Position numbers and translations under genes: made by a program. Positions 6,118-14,774 of a stretch of DNA of 16,080 nt are shown here, piece after piece. How positions within the stretch are numbered: the stretch's first letter is position 1; each line of letters starts with the position of its first letter. Source of the DNA: Planctomycetota bacterium (GTDB lineage Bacteria > Planctomycetota > Brocadiia > JAJRTI01); NCBI GenBank assembly GCA_024278415.1, contig JAJRTI010000292.1, positions 1 to 16,080 of the forward strand. The letters run 5' to 3'. The notes beneath the pieces are model-generated. The model was not told the DNA's origin and searched no databases. It saw only the letters and a program-made list of their open reading frames with translations.

Positions 6118-7416
6118 TTAGGAAGTGACTTGCGCCAAGATGTCGGCCAGCCCGGCCATGGCCCGGGCCAACTGGTCCTGGGTGGCAATCAACGGCGGCA
6201 TGAACGTCAACACGTTGCGGCCGGGGCCGGTCTTGCCGAGGAGGAAGCCGGCGTCCTTCATGGCCTCGAGGATGCGGTCAGTCGTTTCGGCCGGGGACAC
6301 GCCGGCCTTGGCGTTGATCTCTGCGCCCACCATGAGGCCCTTGCCGCGCACGTCCTCGATCAGGTCGAACCGCGCGGCCAGCTTCCCCAACTCGCCGACC
6401 AGCCACTCGCCCAGCGCCGCGGCCTTCTCCACCAGCCGGTCGCGCTGGAGGATGCGGAGGAACTCGATGCCAGCGGTGGCGGTGACGGGATTCCCGCCGA
6501 AGGTGGATGCGCCGGGGCGGGTGTAGGCCGCGGCGATCTCGTCGGTGGTGGAGAAGTAGCCGATGGGCGTGCCGCCTCCGAGCGCCTTGCCCCCGGCCAC
6601 AATGTCGGGCTCGACCCCCCAGTGGTCCAGGGCGAACATCGCGCCGGTGCGGCCGAAGCCGGTTTGAGTCTCATCGGCGATGAGGAGCATGCCGTATGCG
6701 TTGAGCAGCTCGCGCAATCGCGGGAAGTACTCCGGCGGGGGCACGACAATGCCGCCGTTGCCCTGGATCGGCTCGACGAACATGGCCGCGGGCTTGCCGC
6801 TCGTGGCGGTGTTGATGGTGGTTGCGACGGCCGCGACGCATTCGTAGCCGCACCTGGCGAGTGTGCGGCCGAATGGGCATTGCTTGCAGTGGGGCGCCGG
6901 CACGTGGGCGATGCCGGCCGCGGGGTTGGGGTCGGTGCGCCAAAAGGATAGGCCGGTGAGACTCATGCCCAGCTTGGTTCGGCCGTGCAGCCCATTCTGG
7001 AGGGCGAGGAATTCGCTGCGGCCCGTGTAGAGCATGGCGAGCAGGGCCGCGCCTTCGTTCGCTTCCGAGCCGCTGGCGCAAAAGAAGGTGCGCCGGAGGT
7101 CGCCTGGCAGCACGCCGGCGAGAGCCTCGGCCAGGTTCACAATGGGCTCGGTCAGGTAGATGGTGGTCGTGTGCTGGAGGGTCTTGGCCTGCCGGCAGAT
7201 CGCGTCGGTGAGTTCCGGGTGCGCGTGGCCGAGCGCGTTGACTGACACGCCGGAATAGAGGTCGAGGTAGCGCTTGCCCTCCGAGTCGAACACGTGCGGC
7301 CCTTCCCCGCGCACGATCTGCGGCGGGTTCTGGTAGAAGTGGTAGACGCAGGGCATGAGGTAGCGCTGCTTCTTGGCAATGATGGCCGCGGGGCCGATGG
7401 GGCGGCTACTGGCCAT
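6118..7416 (-). CDS. Class III PLP-dependent aminotransferase, AGXT2/aspartate-aminotransferase-family type (432 aa)
   Basis: This is a fold-type I, class III transaminase of full length. Visible motifs are GHAHPEL (63-69), SGSEANE (115-121) binding the PLP phosphate, and ADETQTGFGRTG (247-258) with D248 contacting the pyridine nitrogen. GGKALGGG (275-282) carries the Schiff-base lysine K277, and TFGGNP (305-310) follows. A Cys-rich insert with C177, C180, C189 and C193 matches the conserved insert of the alanine-glyoxylate aminotransferase 2-like subgroup. Substrate choice (glyoxylate, 4-aminobutyrate, ornithine or other) cannot be read off. The start is well supported: gaaaggag sits 6 nt before the ATG, inside the end of the U32 gene, and the two genes overlap by 11 bp. 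It is the last gene of the six-gene overlapping run. Confidence 0.92.
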   Translation of the reverse strand: MASSRPIGPAAIIAKKQRYLMPCVYHFYQNPPQIVRGEGPHVFDSEGKRYLDLYSGVSVNALGHAHPELTDAICRQAKTLQHTTTIYLTEPIVNLAEALAGVLPGDLRRTFFCASGSEANEGAALLAMLYTGRSEFLALQNGLHGRTKLGMSLTGLSFWRTDPNPAAGIAHVPAPHCKQCPFGRTLARCGYECVAAVATTINTATSGKPAAMFVEPIQGNGGIVVPPPEYFPRLRELLNAYGMLLIADETQTGFGRTGAMFALDHWGVEPDIVAGGKALGGGTPIGYFSTTDEIAAAYTRPGASTFGGNPVTATAGIEFLRILQRDRLVEKAAALGEWLVGELGKLAARFDLIEDVRGKGLMVGAEINAKAGVSPAETTDRILEAMKDAGFLLGKTGPGRNVLTFMPPLIATQDQLARAMAGLADILAQVTS

Positions 7417-9358
7417 GGGGGGCTCCTTTCCGGGCTCGCTTGCTTTTTCGGAACGCGAAGGGGCCGTCGCTCATCGGCCGGCCCACCGCGGTTTCGAGGG
7501 CCTTGACGCCCTCGGCTGCGTCGAGGCTCCGGCCCTCGCCCAGCGCGTCGAGCGCGCGGCGGTACACGCCCACGGCCGCGGCCGCCGCGTCTGGCGGGTC
7601 CAGGTGCGCTTCGACGCGTAGCCCCGCGATGCCGGCGGATACGACACGCGAGAGATTGGGGAGCGCGCACACATCCGCGGCCATGAACAGATGGTTGCGG
7701 CAGCGCCGGTCGGCCTCCAGGCGGAAGCTTTGGCCTGAGGGGTCGCGCATGGAGAAGCACGCGTCGAGGCACGGCATGGCGCAGACCTGCTGGGACGTCG
7801 CGCCATCGGCCGCGGCAATGACGCAGTCCTCCAGCACCATCCCGGGCAACGGACCTTGGCCGATCACGTCGACGGGCACCCGGCTCGCGGCGACAAACAC
7901 CTCCAAGTCGTCCATGCTGAACTCCACGGATGCGGCCACTCGCGCGGCGCCGATGGTGGTCAATTCGTCGGACGCGACGGAGTTGGCAATGTTGAGCGAG
8001 AAGTCCGCGAACACTTCTGCGCCCCGGGCTTCGCGGGCCGCCTTCAGCGCGCCCAGGGTGTGCGCCCCGGCCTGAAGGTTCGCCACAGGTTCGAGGGCCT
8101 CCAGCCATCGGATCCACTCGGCCATGTCCCTCTCGTCGCAGATGCGCGGGGAGAGCACCGCGACGCGCACGCCCCGGCCCGCGCAATCGTCGGCGAATCG
8201 GCCGACCCAATCGGCCGTGATGTCCGGCTCCATTCGCCTGAACTGGTCGCCGTTGAGATACACCGCGTTCGCGCCGGCTTGCACCGCGGCGGCCGCCGCG
8301 GCAGTGGTTGAGACGTGGGCGATCAGGTCGATGGGCCGAGGCGGCGGCTGGGGTTCCACATCCTTCCCGACGGTGAGCACGGGCTTGGGCGCTTGGAGGC
8401 TGAAGAGCCGGGGCTCCCGTTCGCCGCTCGGATCAACGCCGGCGGGCCCGGGCTTGGCGAACGCGTGGCACGTGGAGAACCCGCGCACCTGGCGGCTCTC
8501 CAAGGCCTCGCGAGTCTTGGCGTCGGCCGCCCAATGGAATGGATCCTCGCCGTACGCGTCCACGGCCTCTCGATACAGGCGCACCACCTCCGCCAAGAAG
8601 CCGGCCGTGCGCATGCGCCCTTCGATCTTCAGCGAGGCGACTTTGTTGGCCACCAGCTCCGGAATGTGCTGGACCATGCACATGTCCCGCCGCGCCAGCA
8701 GATAGCCCGTGCTCTTGGCCTCTTGGCCGGCGAGGAACTCCCATCGCCACCGGCAGGGCTTCATGCAGCGGCCGCGGTTGGCGCTTTCGCCGAACGCGAT
8801 GCCGCTCAAGTAGCACTGTGCGCTCTGCGCGGCGCACATGTCGCCGTGCACGAAGTACTCCATCTCCAAGCCGGTGGCCTCCGCGATGCGGCGTACCTGG
8901 TGGAGGGGGATGTCGCGTGAGGTGATGATGCGGGTGAAGCCCATGAGCTTGAGCACCTCCGCGGACTCCGCGCTGTGCACGTTCATCATCGTGCTCGCGT
9001 GCAGGGGCAGATGCACGCAGATCTCCCGCGCCAACGCGGCCACGCCCAGGTCCTGCACGATGAGCGCGTCCGGCCCCACGTCGCCCAGCCACGCCAACTC
9101 GTCGCGGATGCCGGCCAACTCGGACTCGAACGTGAGGTTGTTGAGCCCGTAGTAGAGCTTGCGCCCGCGCTCGCGGCACAGCGAGGCCGCTTCCGCCACC
9201 TCTTCGTTGGTCAGATTGTAGCTCGCCCGGTGCATGCGCATGTTGAATCGCTTGCCGCCGAGGTAAACCGCGTCGGCGCCGGCGTCGAGCACCGCGCGGA
9301 CGGCCTCGATCGTGCCGGCGGGCGCGAGCACTTCAGGTCTCTTGTCAGGATCAATCAC
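7406..9358 (-). CDS. U32 family protein (RlhA/TrhP/UbiU-like), internally duplicated (650 aa)
   Basis: The N-terminal half is a classic U32 domain: PEVLAPAGT (8-16), AGADAVYLGGKRF (26-38), then HGDMC and a C-rich signature. C175, C182, C198 and C202 are in the positions that bind an iron-sulfur cluster in characterised U32 proteins, followed by SLKIEGRMR (242-250). Proven members hydroxylate RNA or quinones, or act with RNA modification enzymes; proteolysis is doubtful for most. Residues about 343-606 repeat the pattern weakly (AGANAVYLNG at 361-370, GQGPLPGM at 500-507, a second Cys cluster at 512-553, AGLRVEAH at 578-585). The frame stays open far upstream, but that part is a shadow of the hydrolase gene. 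I chose GTG at 9358, which overlaps the hydrolase stop by 8 bp and gives the usual short N-terminus; GGAG lies 12 nt upstream. ATG at 9388 is the alternative. Confidence 0.88.
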   Translation of the reverse strand: MIDPDKRPEVLAPAGTIEAVRAVLDAGADAVYLGGKRFNMRMHRASYNLTNEEVAEAASLCRERGRKLYYGLNNLTFESELAGIRDELAWLGDVGPDALIVQDLGVAALAREICVHLPLHASTMMNVHSAESAEVLKLMGFTRIITSRDIPLHQVRRIAEATGLEMEYFVHGDMCAAQSAQCYLSGIAFGESANRGRCMKPCRWRWEFLAGQEAKSTGYLLARRDMCMVQHIPELVANKVASLKIEGRMRTAGFLAEVVRLYREAVDAYGEDPFHWAADAKTREALESRQVRGFSTCHAFAKPGPAGVDPSGEREPRLFSLQAPKPVLTVGKDVEPQPPPRPIDLIAHVSTTAAAAAAVQAGANAVYLNGDQFRRMEPDITADWVGRFADDCAGRGVRVAVLSPRICDERDMAEWIRWLEALEPVANLQAGAHTLGALKAAREARGAEVFADFSLNIANSVASDELTTIGAARVAASVEFSMDDLEVFVAASRVPVDVIGQGPLPGMVLEDCVIAAADGATSQQVCAMPCLDACFSMRDPSGQSFRLEADRRCRNHLFMAADVCALPNLSRVVSAGIAGLRVEAHLDPPDAAAAAVGVYRRALDALGEGRSLDAAEGVKALETAVGRPMSDGPFAFRKSKRARKGAPHGQ

Positions 9359-10067
9359 GTTGCGCTGTTTCTCCACACACGGGTGCATGTCGCAAGAACG
9401 CCATGGCGAGTTCGCACACCAGCGCCTCGTCGCCACGGAAAAAGTGGTCGCCCGCATCGAGCAACTCAGCTTGCAAGTTCGGGCCGGCGAGGGCCCGACA
9501 GCTTTCGAGCTTCTGCGCCGAGAACACGAAGTCGTGTCGGCTACAAACGAACAGGGCCGGCTTGGGGGCGCGGGCCAAGAACTCGAAGCTGACGCGCGCC
9601 AGCGGCGGGCACACGCCCACGAGGGCCCACACCCGCGGGTCGCACAGGCCAAACCGCATGCCCGTGGCGCAGCCGAAGGAGTAGCCGACCACCGCCAACG
9701 GCAACGCCCCGCTCGCGTGGGCAAGGGCCGCGGCCCCAGCCGCGACGTCGGCCATCGCGTCGCCATAGGCTTGGCGCTCCTCGACCTCCTGCCAGTAGTC
9801 GAACACCGACAGCCCGGCGGGCAGATCGATCTCGCTTTCGCCCACCCCGCGGTAGTCGAAGCGGAGCGAGACCGCGGTCTGCGCCGCGGCCCGCGCGAGC
9901 GCGCGAATGACGTTGTTGTCCATGTCGCCCGCAAAATGCGGATGCGGCGAGCACAGGAGCACCGCGTGCGAGGGCTCCGCGTCCGACGGATACGCGAGCA
10001 CGCCGGCCAACTGAAGCGCGCCGGAGGGGAACCGGACCTTCTCTTCCACGATGTTAATGGGCGACAT
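9351..10067 (-). CDS. Alpha/beta hydrolase, COG2945-like (238 aa)
   Basis: This is a compact cytosolic serine hydrolase. The oxyanion segment is HPHFAGDMDN (42-51), then RFDYRGVGES (69-78) and the nucleophile elbow GYSFG with S130. The acid is D179 in SRHD and the base is H208 in GDHFF. This order is typical of small bacterial hydrolases related to dienelactone hydrolase and acyl esterases. No signal peptide is seen. The ATG at 10067 shares one base with the ligase gene's stop (TGATG), so coupling is tight and the longer open frame upstream is not real. In this operon it could release or trim an acyl chain as a thioesterase or esterase. That role is inferred from neighbours only. Confidence 0.9.
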   Translation of the reverse strand: MSPINIVEEKVRFPSGALQLAGVLAYPSDAEPSHAVLLCSPHPHFAGDMDNNVIRALARAAAQTAVSLRFDYRGVGESEIDLPAGLSVFDYWQEVEERQAYGDAMADVAAGAAALAHASGALPLAVVGYSFGCATGMRFGLCDPRVWALVGVCPPLARVSFEFLARAPKPALFVCSRHDFVFSAQKLESCRALAGPNLQAELLDAGDHFFRGDEALVCELAMAFLRHAPVCGETAQRD

Positions 10068-11131
10068 CAGTATAGCCCGAGCGCCGGCCGCACGCGCTCG
10101 GTCACGATGGGTTGAGGGTCGCGAATCCCATCGAGCACGAAGCCGTCCGGAGCGGCATCCGGCCGGGGCGCGATCCGCACCGCGGTATCGCGCTCGACCA
10201 TGTTGGGGATGAACTGGGTCTCGTCCAGCCGATGCATGACGATCTGGCCGCGCTCGCCGTAGGCCGCGACCCGGCCGAGTGCTTGCACAACCTGCGCGAC
10301 AAGGCGTACGCCGTGCGGGTAGTAGTCGATGCCCTGCCGGGGGTGGTACGCCAACTCCGGCATCATGCCGAAAAGCGTGTTGCCAAACCCGGAAAGCAAG
10401 ACCGCGCGGGGCAGCAGTTGGGCCAACTGCGAACGGAGCTGCGCGCTCACGGCCATGCCGCCGAAGTGGACGCCTCGAATGCGCAGCCGCTGATCGTCCG
10501 TCATCTGTGCGCACATGCTCGACAGCACCGGGGGCGTGCTGAACAGCACGCCGATGCGCTGCGTCGCGAGAATGCGGAGGGCCTGCTCCTCGATGTGCCG
10601 CAGGTAGCGCTTGCGCGCAAACGAATCCGCAGGCAGCTTCTTGGCCCATCGGGGATCGAAGTCGACCGCAAACACCCCCGGCGAGCCGCTCGCGGCCGCG
10701 CAGCGCTGCGCGGCCTTGCCGATGATGTGCGGGCCGGTGGGGCCCACGAAGAGCCAGTTCTCGCCATGGGGAAACCCCGCGCGTCTGGCCGCAACCAGAA
10801 AAGGCTCGATGAACGCGGCCTCGAATTCGTCCGCCCGATGGACGGCGAACTTGGGCCTGCCGAGTGTGCCGCCGGTCTCCGCGACCAGGAGTTCCGCGCG
10901 GCGGTCCCGCACGGAGCGCGGGATCATCTCCTCGATGGGCCGCTGCGCCAGTGCGCCGGGGTCCAGGGGCCCAAGCAGGGGCAGATCGGCCACCTCGGCG
11001 ATCTCGCGGCGCGGATCGATGCCAAGCTCTCGCGCACGATCGAGCCAGTACGGCGTCCCCGTGTCCGGGTCGAAGTGGATGCGCAGCACCCGCCGGAGCC
11101 GCGCCGTGAGCGTGTGGGCGGCGCCTGTCAT
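10067..11131 (-). CDS. LuxE/PaaK-like adenylate-forming enzyme without C-terminal lid (354 aa)
   Basis: The protein resembles the ANL superfamily branch that contains phenylacetate-CoA ligase and the LuxE acyl-protein synthetase. These enzymes activate a carboxylate as acyl-AMP. ETGGTLGRPK (85-94) is a form of the phosphate-binding motif usually written TSGTTGxPK. FVGPTGPHIIG (128-138) and GVHFGGM (220-226) fit the core, and GFGNTLFGMMPE (248-259) fits motif A5. YGERGQIVMHRLD (291-303) resembles the strand before the hinge. The chain ends soon after, so the mobile C-terminal lid of about 100 residues is missing or very short. The length is close to LuxE. The ATG at 11131 overlaps the transporter stop as ATGA. 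A likely job is acyl activation for the reductase encoded two genes upstream; the substrate is unknown. Confidence 0.78.
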   Translation of the reverse strand: MTGAAHTLTARLRRVLRIHFDPDTGTPYWLDRARELGIDPRREIAEVADLPLLGPLDPGALAQRPIEEMIPRSVRDRRAELLVAETGGTLGRPKFAVHRADEFEAAFIEPFLVAARRAGFPHGENWLFVGPTGPHIIGKAAQRCAAASGSPGVFAVDFDPRWAKKLPADSFARKRYLRHIEEQALRILATQRIGVLFSTPPVLSSMCAQMTDDQRLRIRGVHFGGMAVSAQLRSQLAQLLPRAVLLSGFGNTLFGMMPELAYHPRQGIDYYPHGVRLVAQVVQALGRVAAYGERGQIVMHRLDETQFIPNMVERDTAVRIAPRPDAAPDGFVLDGIRDPQPIVTERVRPALGLY

Positions 11132-13284
11132 TGCTTCTCCCACAGCCGCACGAGCCGCACAGTGGCCGGCAGCACGAACCAGTCGGCCCAGAGGGCGACG
11201 ATCATGGCGATGCCGGTGAGGAGGCCGAAGTGGACCAGCGGCCGGAACTGGCCGAAGCAGAGGACCGAAAAGCCCGCGGCCGCGACGATGGAGGTGGAGC
11301 CCATCTCGCGGCCGATCGCGGACAGCGTCCGGCCCGCCGCTTCCGCGGGAGGGGCGCCGTCGCGAAGCTCTTGCTGGTAGCGCGCCAGGAAGTGGATCGT
11401 GTCGTCGGCGGCAATGCCGATCGCCACGCTGGCGATCATCACGGTCGCCGCGTTCAAGTCGATGCCCGCGAGGGCCATGAGGCCGAACGTGATGCCCACG
11501 GGCAGCAGATTCGGCAGCACCGAGGCCAGGGCCGCGCGCCAAGAGCGGAACAGCAGGCCGATCATCACCAACACCACGCCAGCCGCCAAGCCAAAGCTCT
11601 GGATTTGCGTCCGCACGAGCGAGTCCTGCGCTTCGTTGAGAAGCAACACGACGCCGGTGACATACCAGTCGAGTTTCTTGGGCAGATCGCGGGCCGCCTC
11701 TCGAATCGCCTTCACGAGCCGGGCCGAGTCCTTCGAGGCCATGGGCGTGGCGAGCATGCTCATGCGCAACGCCACGCGGCCGCCCACGCGGCGCCGGAAG
11801 CTCTTGCGCAGATCCGCGAGCAGCGCAGGCTCTCGCCCAGACCCTGGCCGAACCCCGCCCGCGAGCGCCGCCTGTGGCTGGAAGCGGCTGGCCGTGTTAA
11901 CCCGCGCCACGCCATCCCACGATTCCACCTCGCCGGCGAGCGCGGCCATTTCCTGCGTGGCGAGTGGCTCGTCGTTCCGGTCGGCGAGCACGACCAGCTC
12001 GAGCGTGTAGAGCCCGGTAAGATGCTTGGCCACGAACGCGTAGTCCTGCGCAGTCTTGGACTCCGGCGAGAGGAACTTGAGCACGTTCGATTCGACGTGG
12101 ATGCGGCCCACGGCGGCAAAACAGAGCGCGAAAGCCGCGGCGGCCGCAGCCGAGACGAGCCGCCACCGGGAGGAGACCGCCCGGCCGGTTCGGCCGGACC
12201 AATGGGGCGCGTGCGGCCGTCGAGCCGCGGCCAAGCGATTCGGCAGCAAACGCAGAATCCCGGGCAACACCGTTAGATTGCTGGCCAGGGCCAGGAGCAT
12301 GCCAATGCCGGCGAACAGCCCCAAGTCCGAGACGGCCCTCATGTTGGACAGCATGAGCGAGCAGAATCCCACCGCGGTGGTGACGCTGGACAAGGTGGCC
12401 GGGCGAATGAGATCCTCCAGCGCCTGTCGGATGGCGGCGTCGGCGTCCATGCCGGCGCTGCGGTGGCGGCTGAAGCGGGAGACGATGTGGATCGCGTTGG
12501 ATACCGCGAGCACGGAGAGCAACGACGGCAGGGCGACGGTCACCATGTTCAAGGTCTTGCCGGCCGCGGCCATCAGGCCCATGGTCGCGGCCACGGCCGC
12601 GGCCACGGCCGCCATGGCCGCGAGCACGCCGCCGAGGCTTCTCAACGCCGCGGCGAGCACGACGACGGACACGGCGATGGCGATGGGCATGAAGGTCTTG
12701 GCGTCGCGCTCGCTGCCCCGGTCGAGCGCCACGTTCATGATGGGGGTGCCCACGAGGCGCGGGTGGAACTGGGGCGACGCGGCTTGCGGAACGGCCGACT
12801 CAATCGCCGCCACGACTTGCCTCCGCGCCCGCGCTCCCTGGAGCTTGTTCAGTTGGACCAGGATGCCGATGGTCTTGCCGTCTCGGCCGACGAAGAGGTT
12901 GTCAAACACGCCCAGGCGCTTGGCGGTCCACTGCCAGTCCGGCGCGTTCGGCCAGAGTGCGTCGCCGATGGAGGCCGCGTCCAGCACGCGGCGCACACCC
13001 TGGACCGCGCGCAACTGGCGGCTGAGGCGGCGCTGCATTGCGAGCGCCGCGTCGGAGAACGGATCGTCCACTTGGCCTGCGACAATGATGAATTCCTCGC
13101 TGCCGAAGAGGTCGAGGAAGTGCTGATACTGTTGGTACGCCTTGCTGTTGGGCTTGAGCCAGACTTCGATCGAGTTGTCGATCTCCAGGCGCGGCAGCAA
13201 GCACGCGAGGCCGGCCGTGCACACGAGCATGGCCAGGCAGAGAGGCCGGCTGTGGTCCGCAAGCGCGTGCGCGAGCCGCTTCAT
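11128..13284 (-). CDS. MMPL/HAE3-family RND transporter (718 aa)
   Basis: This is an inner-membrane RND permease with the expected duplicated layout. TM1 is at about 14-31, followed by a periplasmic loop to about 195 and then a block of five or six helices to about 345. A second TM is near 375-393, followed by a second loop and a second helix block to the C-terminus. The second repeat carries AADDTIHF (625-632), the acidic TM4 position used for proton relay. The equivalent place in the first repeat reads AVSNAIHI (260-267) and lacks the acids. The length of about 720 and the absence of a partner adaptor fit the HAE3/MMPL group, whose members move hopanoids and other lipids to the outer membrane. 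Start and stop both overlap the neighbours by 4 nt (ATGA), with the reductase upstream and the ligase downstream. Lipid export is the natural reading. Confidence 0.9.
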   Translation of the reverse strand: MKRLAHALADHSRPLCLAMLVCTAGLACLLPRLEIDNSIEVWLKPNSKAYQQYQHFLDLFGSEEFIIVAGQVDDPFSDAALAMQRRLSRQLRAVQGVRRVLDAASIGDALWPNAPDWQWTAKRLGVFDNLFVGRDGKTIGILVQLNKLQGARARRQVVAAIESAVPQAASPQFHPRLVGTPIMNVALDRGSERDAKTFMPIAIAVSVVVLAAALRSLGGVLAAMAAVAAAVAATMGLMAAAGKTLNMVTVALPSLLSVLAVSNAIHIVSRFSRHRSAGMDADAAIRQALEDLIRPATLSSVTTAVGFCSLMLSNMRAVSDLGLFAGIGMLLALASNLTVLPGILRLLPNRLAAARRPHAPHWSGRTGRAVSSRWRLVSAAAAAAFALCFAAVGRIHVESNVLKFLSPESKTAQDYAFVAKHLTGLYTLELVVLADRNDEPLATQEMAALAGEVESWDGVARVNTASRFQPQAALAGGVRPGSGREPALLADLRKSFRRRVGGRVALRMSMLATPMASKDSARLVKAIREAARDLPKKLDWYVTGVVLLLNEAQDSLVRTQIQSFGLAAGVVLVMIGLLFRSWRAALASVLPNLLPVGITFGLMALAGIDLNAATVMIASVAIGIAADDTIHFLARYQQELRDGAPPAEAAGRTLSAIGREMGSTSIVAAAGFSVLCFGQFRPLVHFGLLTGIAMIVALWADWFVLPATVRLVRLWEKQ

Positions 13285-14774
13285 GGCCGCCCCTCCGCGT
13301 CGTAAGGAAACTCGCGGAAGAACGCGCCCAGGACCGTGGCGAGCTTCAGGCCGGTCTCGAGGTCGCCTTCGATCTCGATTTGCCGCTTGAAGAAAGCCTC
13401 CTGCGGCCGGGTCTGGGCGCTCACGATTCGGGCGAAGGTGTCCACATCAACCAAGAAGCAGCAATCGCCGCGCGCACCGTCGGCCTCGAGCGCCGTGAGC
13501 GCGCCGTTCAAAACGTGGAGCGACCAGGCGGGTTGGTCCGTGTCGAGGACGCGAATGCTGAACGAAGCAGTGAGCTTGCGCAGACCGGGCAGGAGTTGTT
13601 GGTAGAGCTTGCCGGGGAGGAACTGGGTGAAGTAGGCCTCGGCCACGTCCGGCGCGCGCGAGGCGGTTCGCTTCCGGCGCGCGCCGCCCCAGCGGGCGCG
13701 GCGCGCGTAGGCGAGCAGCCTCTGGAAGTAGGCCAGGTCCAGCCGCGGCGGATCGAGGGGGGCTCCATGGAGCGCCGCGTTGGCCTGCGATCGGTCGAAC
13801 ACGGGCTCAGCCGCCAAGTACGGCTCGTAGGCTGCGAGCGCGTTGTGCAGGATGTTTTCGGCCTTGGTGCGCGGGCGCGCCGCGAACTCGCGCGCGTCCA
13901 CAATCGTGATGTTGCCCACGCCGAAGAGTTGCATGTAGATGTCGCGGAGCGTGGACATCTTCAGTGGGTGGGGATGCGTCACGTGGTACGTGCCCGGCCG
14001 GCCCGATGCGACCAGAGACCATGCGGCCTCGGCAAAATAGTCCGCGGGGACGAAGTTCTTGTGCACCTCGGGCATGGCCGCGACGCGCACCTCGGCCTTC
14101 CCGATGCGCCGGTAGATCAACTCGAACGCGTGCATCACGTCGTACGCGGTGTGGAAATGGATGATGCGGCCCTGCGCGTAGTCGCCCAACACGATGCTCG
14201 GCCGAAGCACAACCGCGGGCAGCCCGGTGCACTGCGCCCAATCTCGCACGAGGCGCTCCGCCTGGTACTTGGTCTCCTCGTACACGTTATTGAACGCCTG
14301 CCCCGCGTCCAGTTCGTCTTCCCGCACCACGCCCTCTCGCTGGCCGGCCACGTACGCGGTGCTCACGTGCACAAGGGGACACTGCCGGCGGTCTGCGAGT
14401 TCCAAGACATGGCGCGTGCCGTCCACGTTCGTGCGTCGAATGCGGCTCTCCAGCGCGGAGTCGAAGTCGATTGCGGCCGCGCTGTGGAGCACCAGATCGA
14501 TTGGGCCCAGCACGCTCGGGTCTGCGATCCCCAGGCCGGGGCGGCAGACGTCGCCGCGGATCACCTCCAGTTGGCCGGCGCCGAATTCCGCCCCCACGAC
14601 AGCCAGCGCTCCCTCGGCGCGCAGCCTGGCCTCGTGCGCGTTGCGGCCCCGCGCGAGTGCGAGGATGCGCGCGCCGCGGCGGAAGGCCTCCCGGGCCAGA
14701 AAGCTGCCCACGGTGCCGGTGAGGCCGGTCATGAAAACGGTCTTGCCGTTCAGTTCCATGCGTTGCTGTCTCAT
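13281..14774 (-). CDS. SDR fatty-acyl/thioester reductase-like protein fused to an SCP2 sterol-carrier domain (497 aa)
   Basis: Residues about 10-310 form an extended SDR domain of the NAD-binding-4 (male sterility / thioester reductase) type. It has TGLTGTVG (16-23) for the dinucleotide and HSAAAIDF (97-104). S138 and T139 lie in VSTAYVAG, and the catalytic pair is Y165/K169 in YEETK. After a linker with basic and Arg-rich stretches (about 355-375), residues about 385-490 form an SCP2 lipid-carrier domain. It contains SFSIRVLDTDQPAWSLHV, FLVDVDTFARIVS and AFFKRQIEIEGDLETGLKL motifs. An acyl chain could be carried by the SCP2 part and reduced by the SDR part to an aldehyde or alcohol. Start ATG at 14774 has a GAGG about 10 nt upstream; ATG at 14759 is possible. 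It is the first gene of the overlapping run. Confidence 0.85.
   Translation of the reverse strand: MRQQRMELNGKTVFMTGLTGTVGSFLAREAFRRGARILALARGRNAHEARLRAEGALAVVGAEFGAGQLEVIRGDVCRPGLGIADPSVLGPIDLVLHSAAAIDFDSALESRIRRTNVDGTRHVLELADRRQCPLVHVSTAYVAGQREGVVREDELDAGQAFNNVYEETKYQAERLVRDWAQCTGLPAVVLRPSIVLGDYAQGRIIHFHTAYDVMHAFELIYRRIGKAEVRVAAMPEVHKNFVPADYFAEAAWSLVASGRPGTYHVTHPHPLKMSTLRDIYMQLFGVGNITIVDAREFAARPRTKAENILHNALAAYEPYLAAEPVFDRSQANAALHGAPLDPPRLDLAYFQRLLAYARRARWGGARRKRTASRAPDVAEAYFTQFLPGKLYQQLLPGLRKLTASFSIRVLDTDQPAWSLHVLNGALTALEADGARGDCCFLVDVDTFARIVSAQTRPQEAFFKRQIEIEGDLETGLKLATVLGAFFREFPYDAEGRP

Noticed and set aside
9359..9934. N-terminal extension of the U32 frame (842 codons in all)
   Set aside because: The extension is the shadow of the alpha/beta hydrolase gene and is Arg/Ser-rich. 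U32 homology begins at about residue 8 of the chosen start.
10068..10649. N-terminal extension of the alpha/beta hydrolase frame
   Set aside because: It lies within the ligase coding region and has shadow composition. The TGATG junction gives a natural start at 10067.
10112..11380. 422-codon + strand frame
   Set aside because: Antisense to the ligase and transporter genes, with no recognisable motif.
11132..11542. N-terminal extension of the ligase frame
   Set aside because: It lies within the transporter coding region. The ATGA junction at 11128-11131 gives the start.
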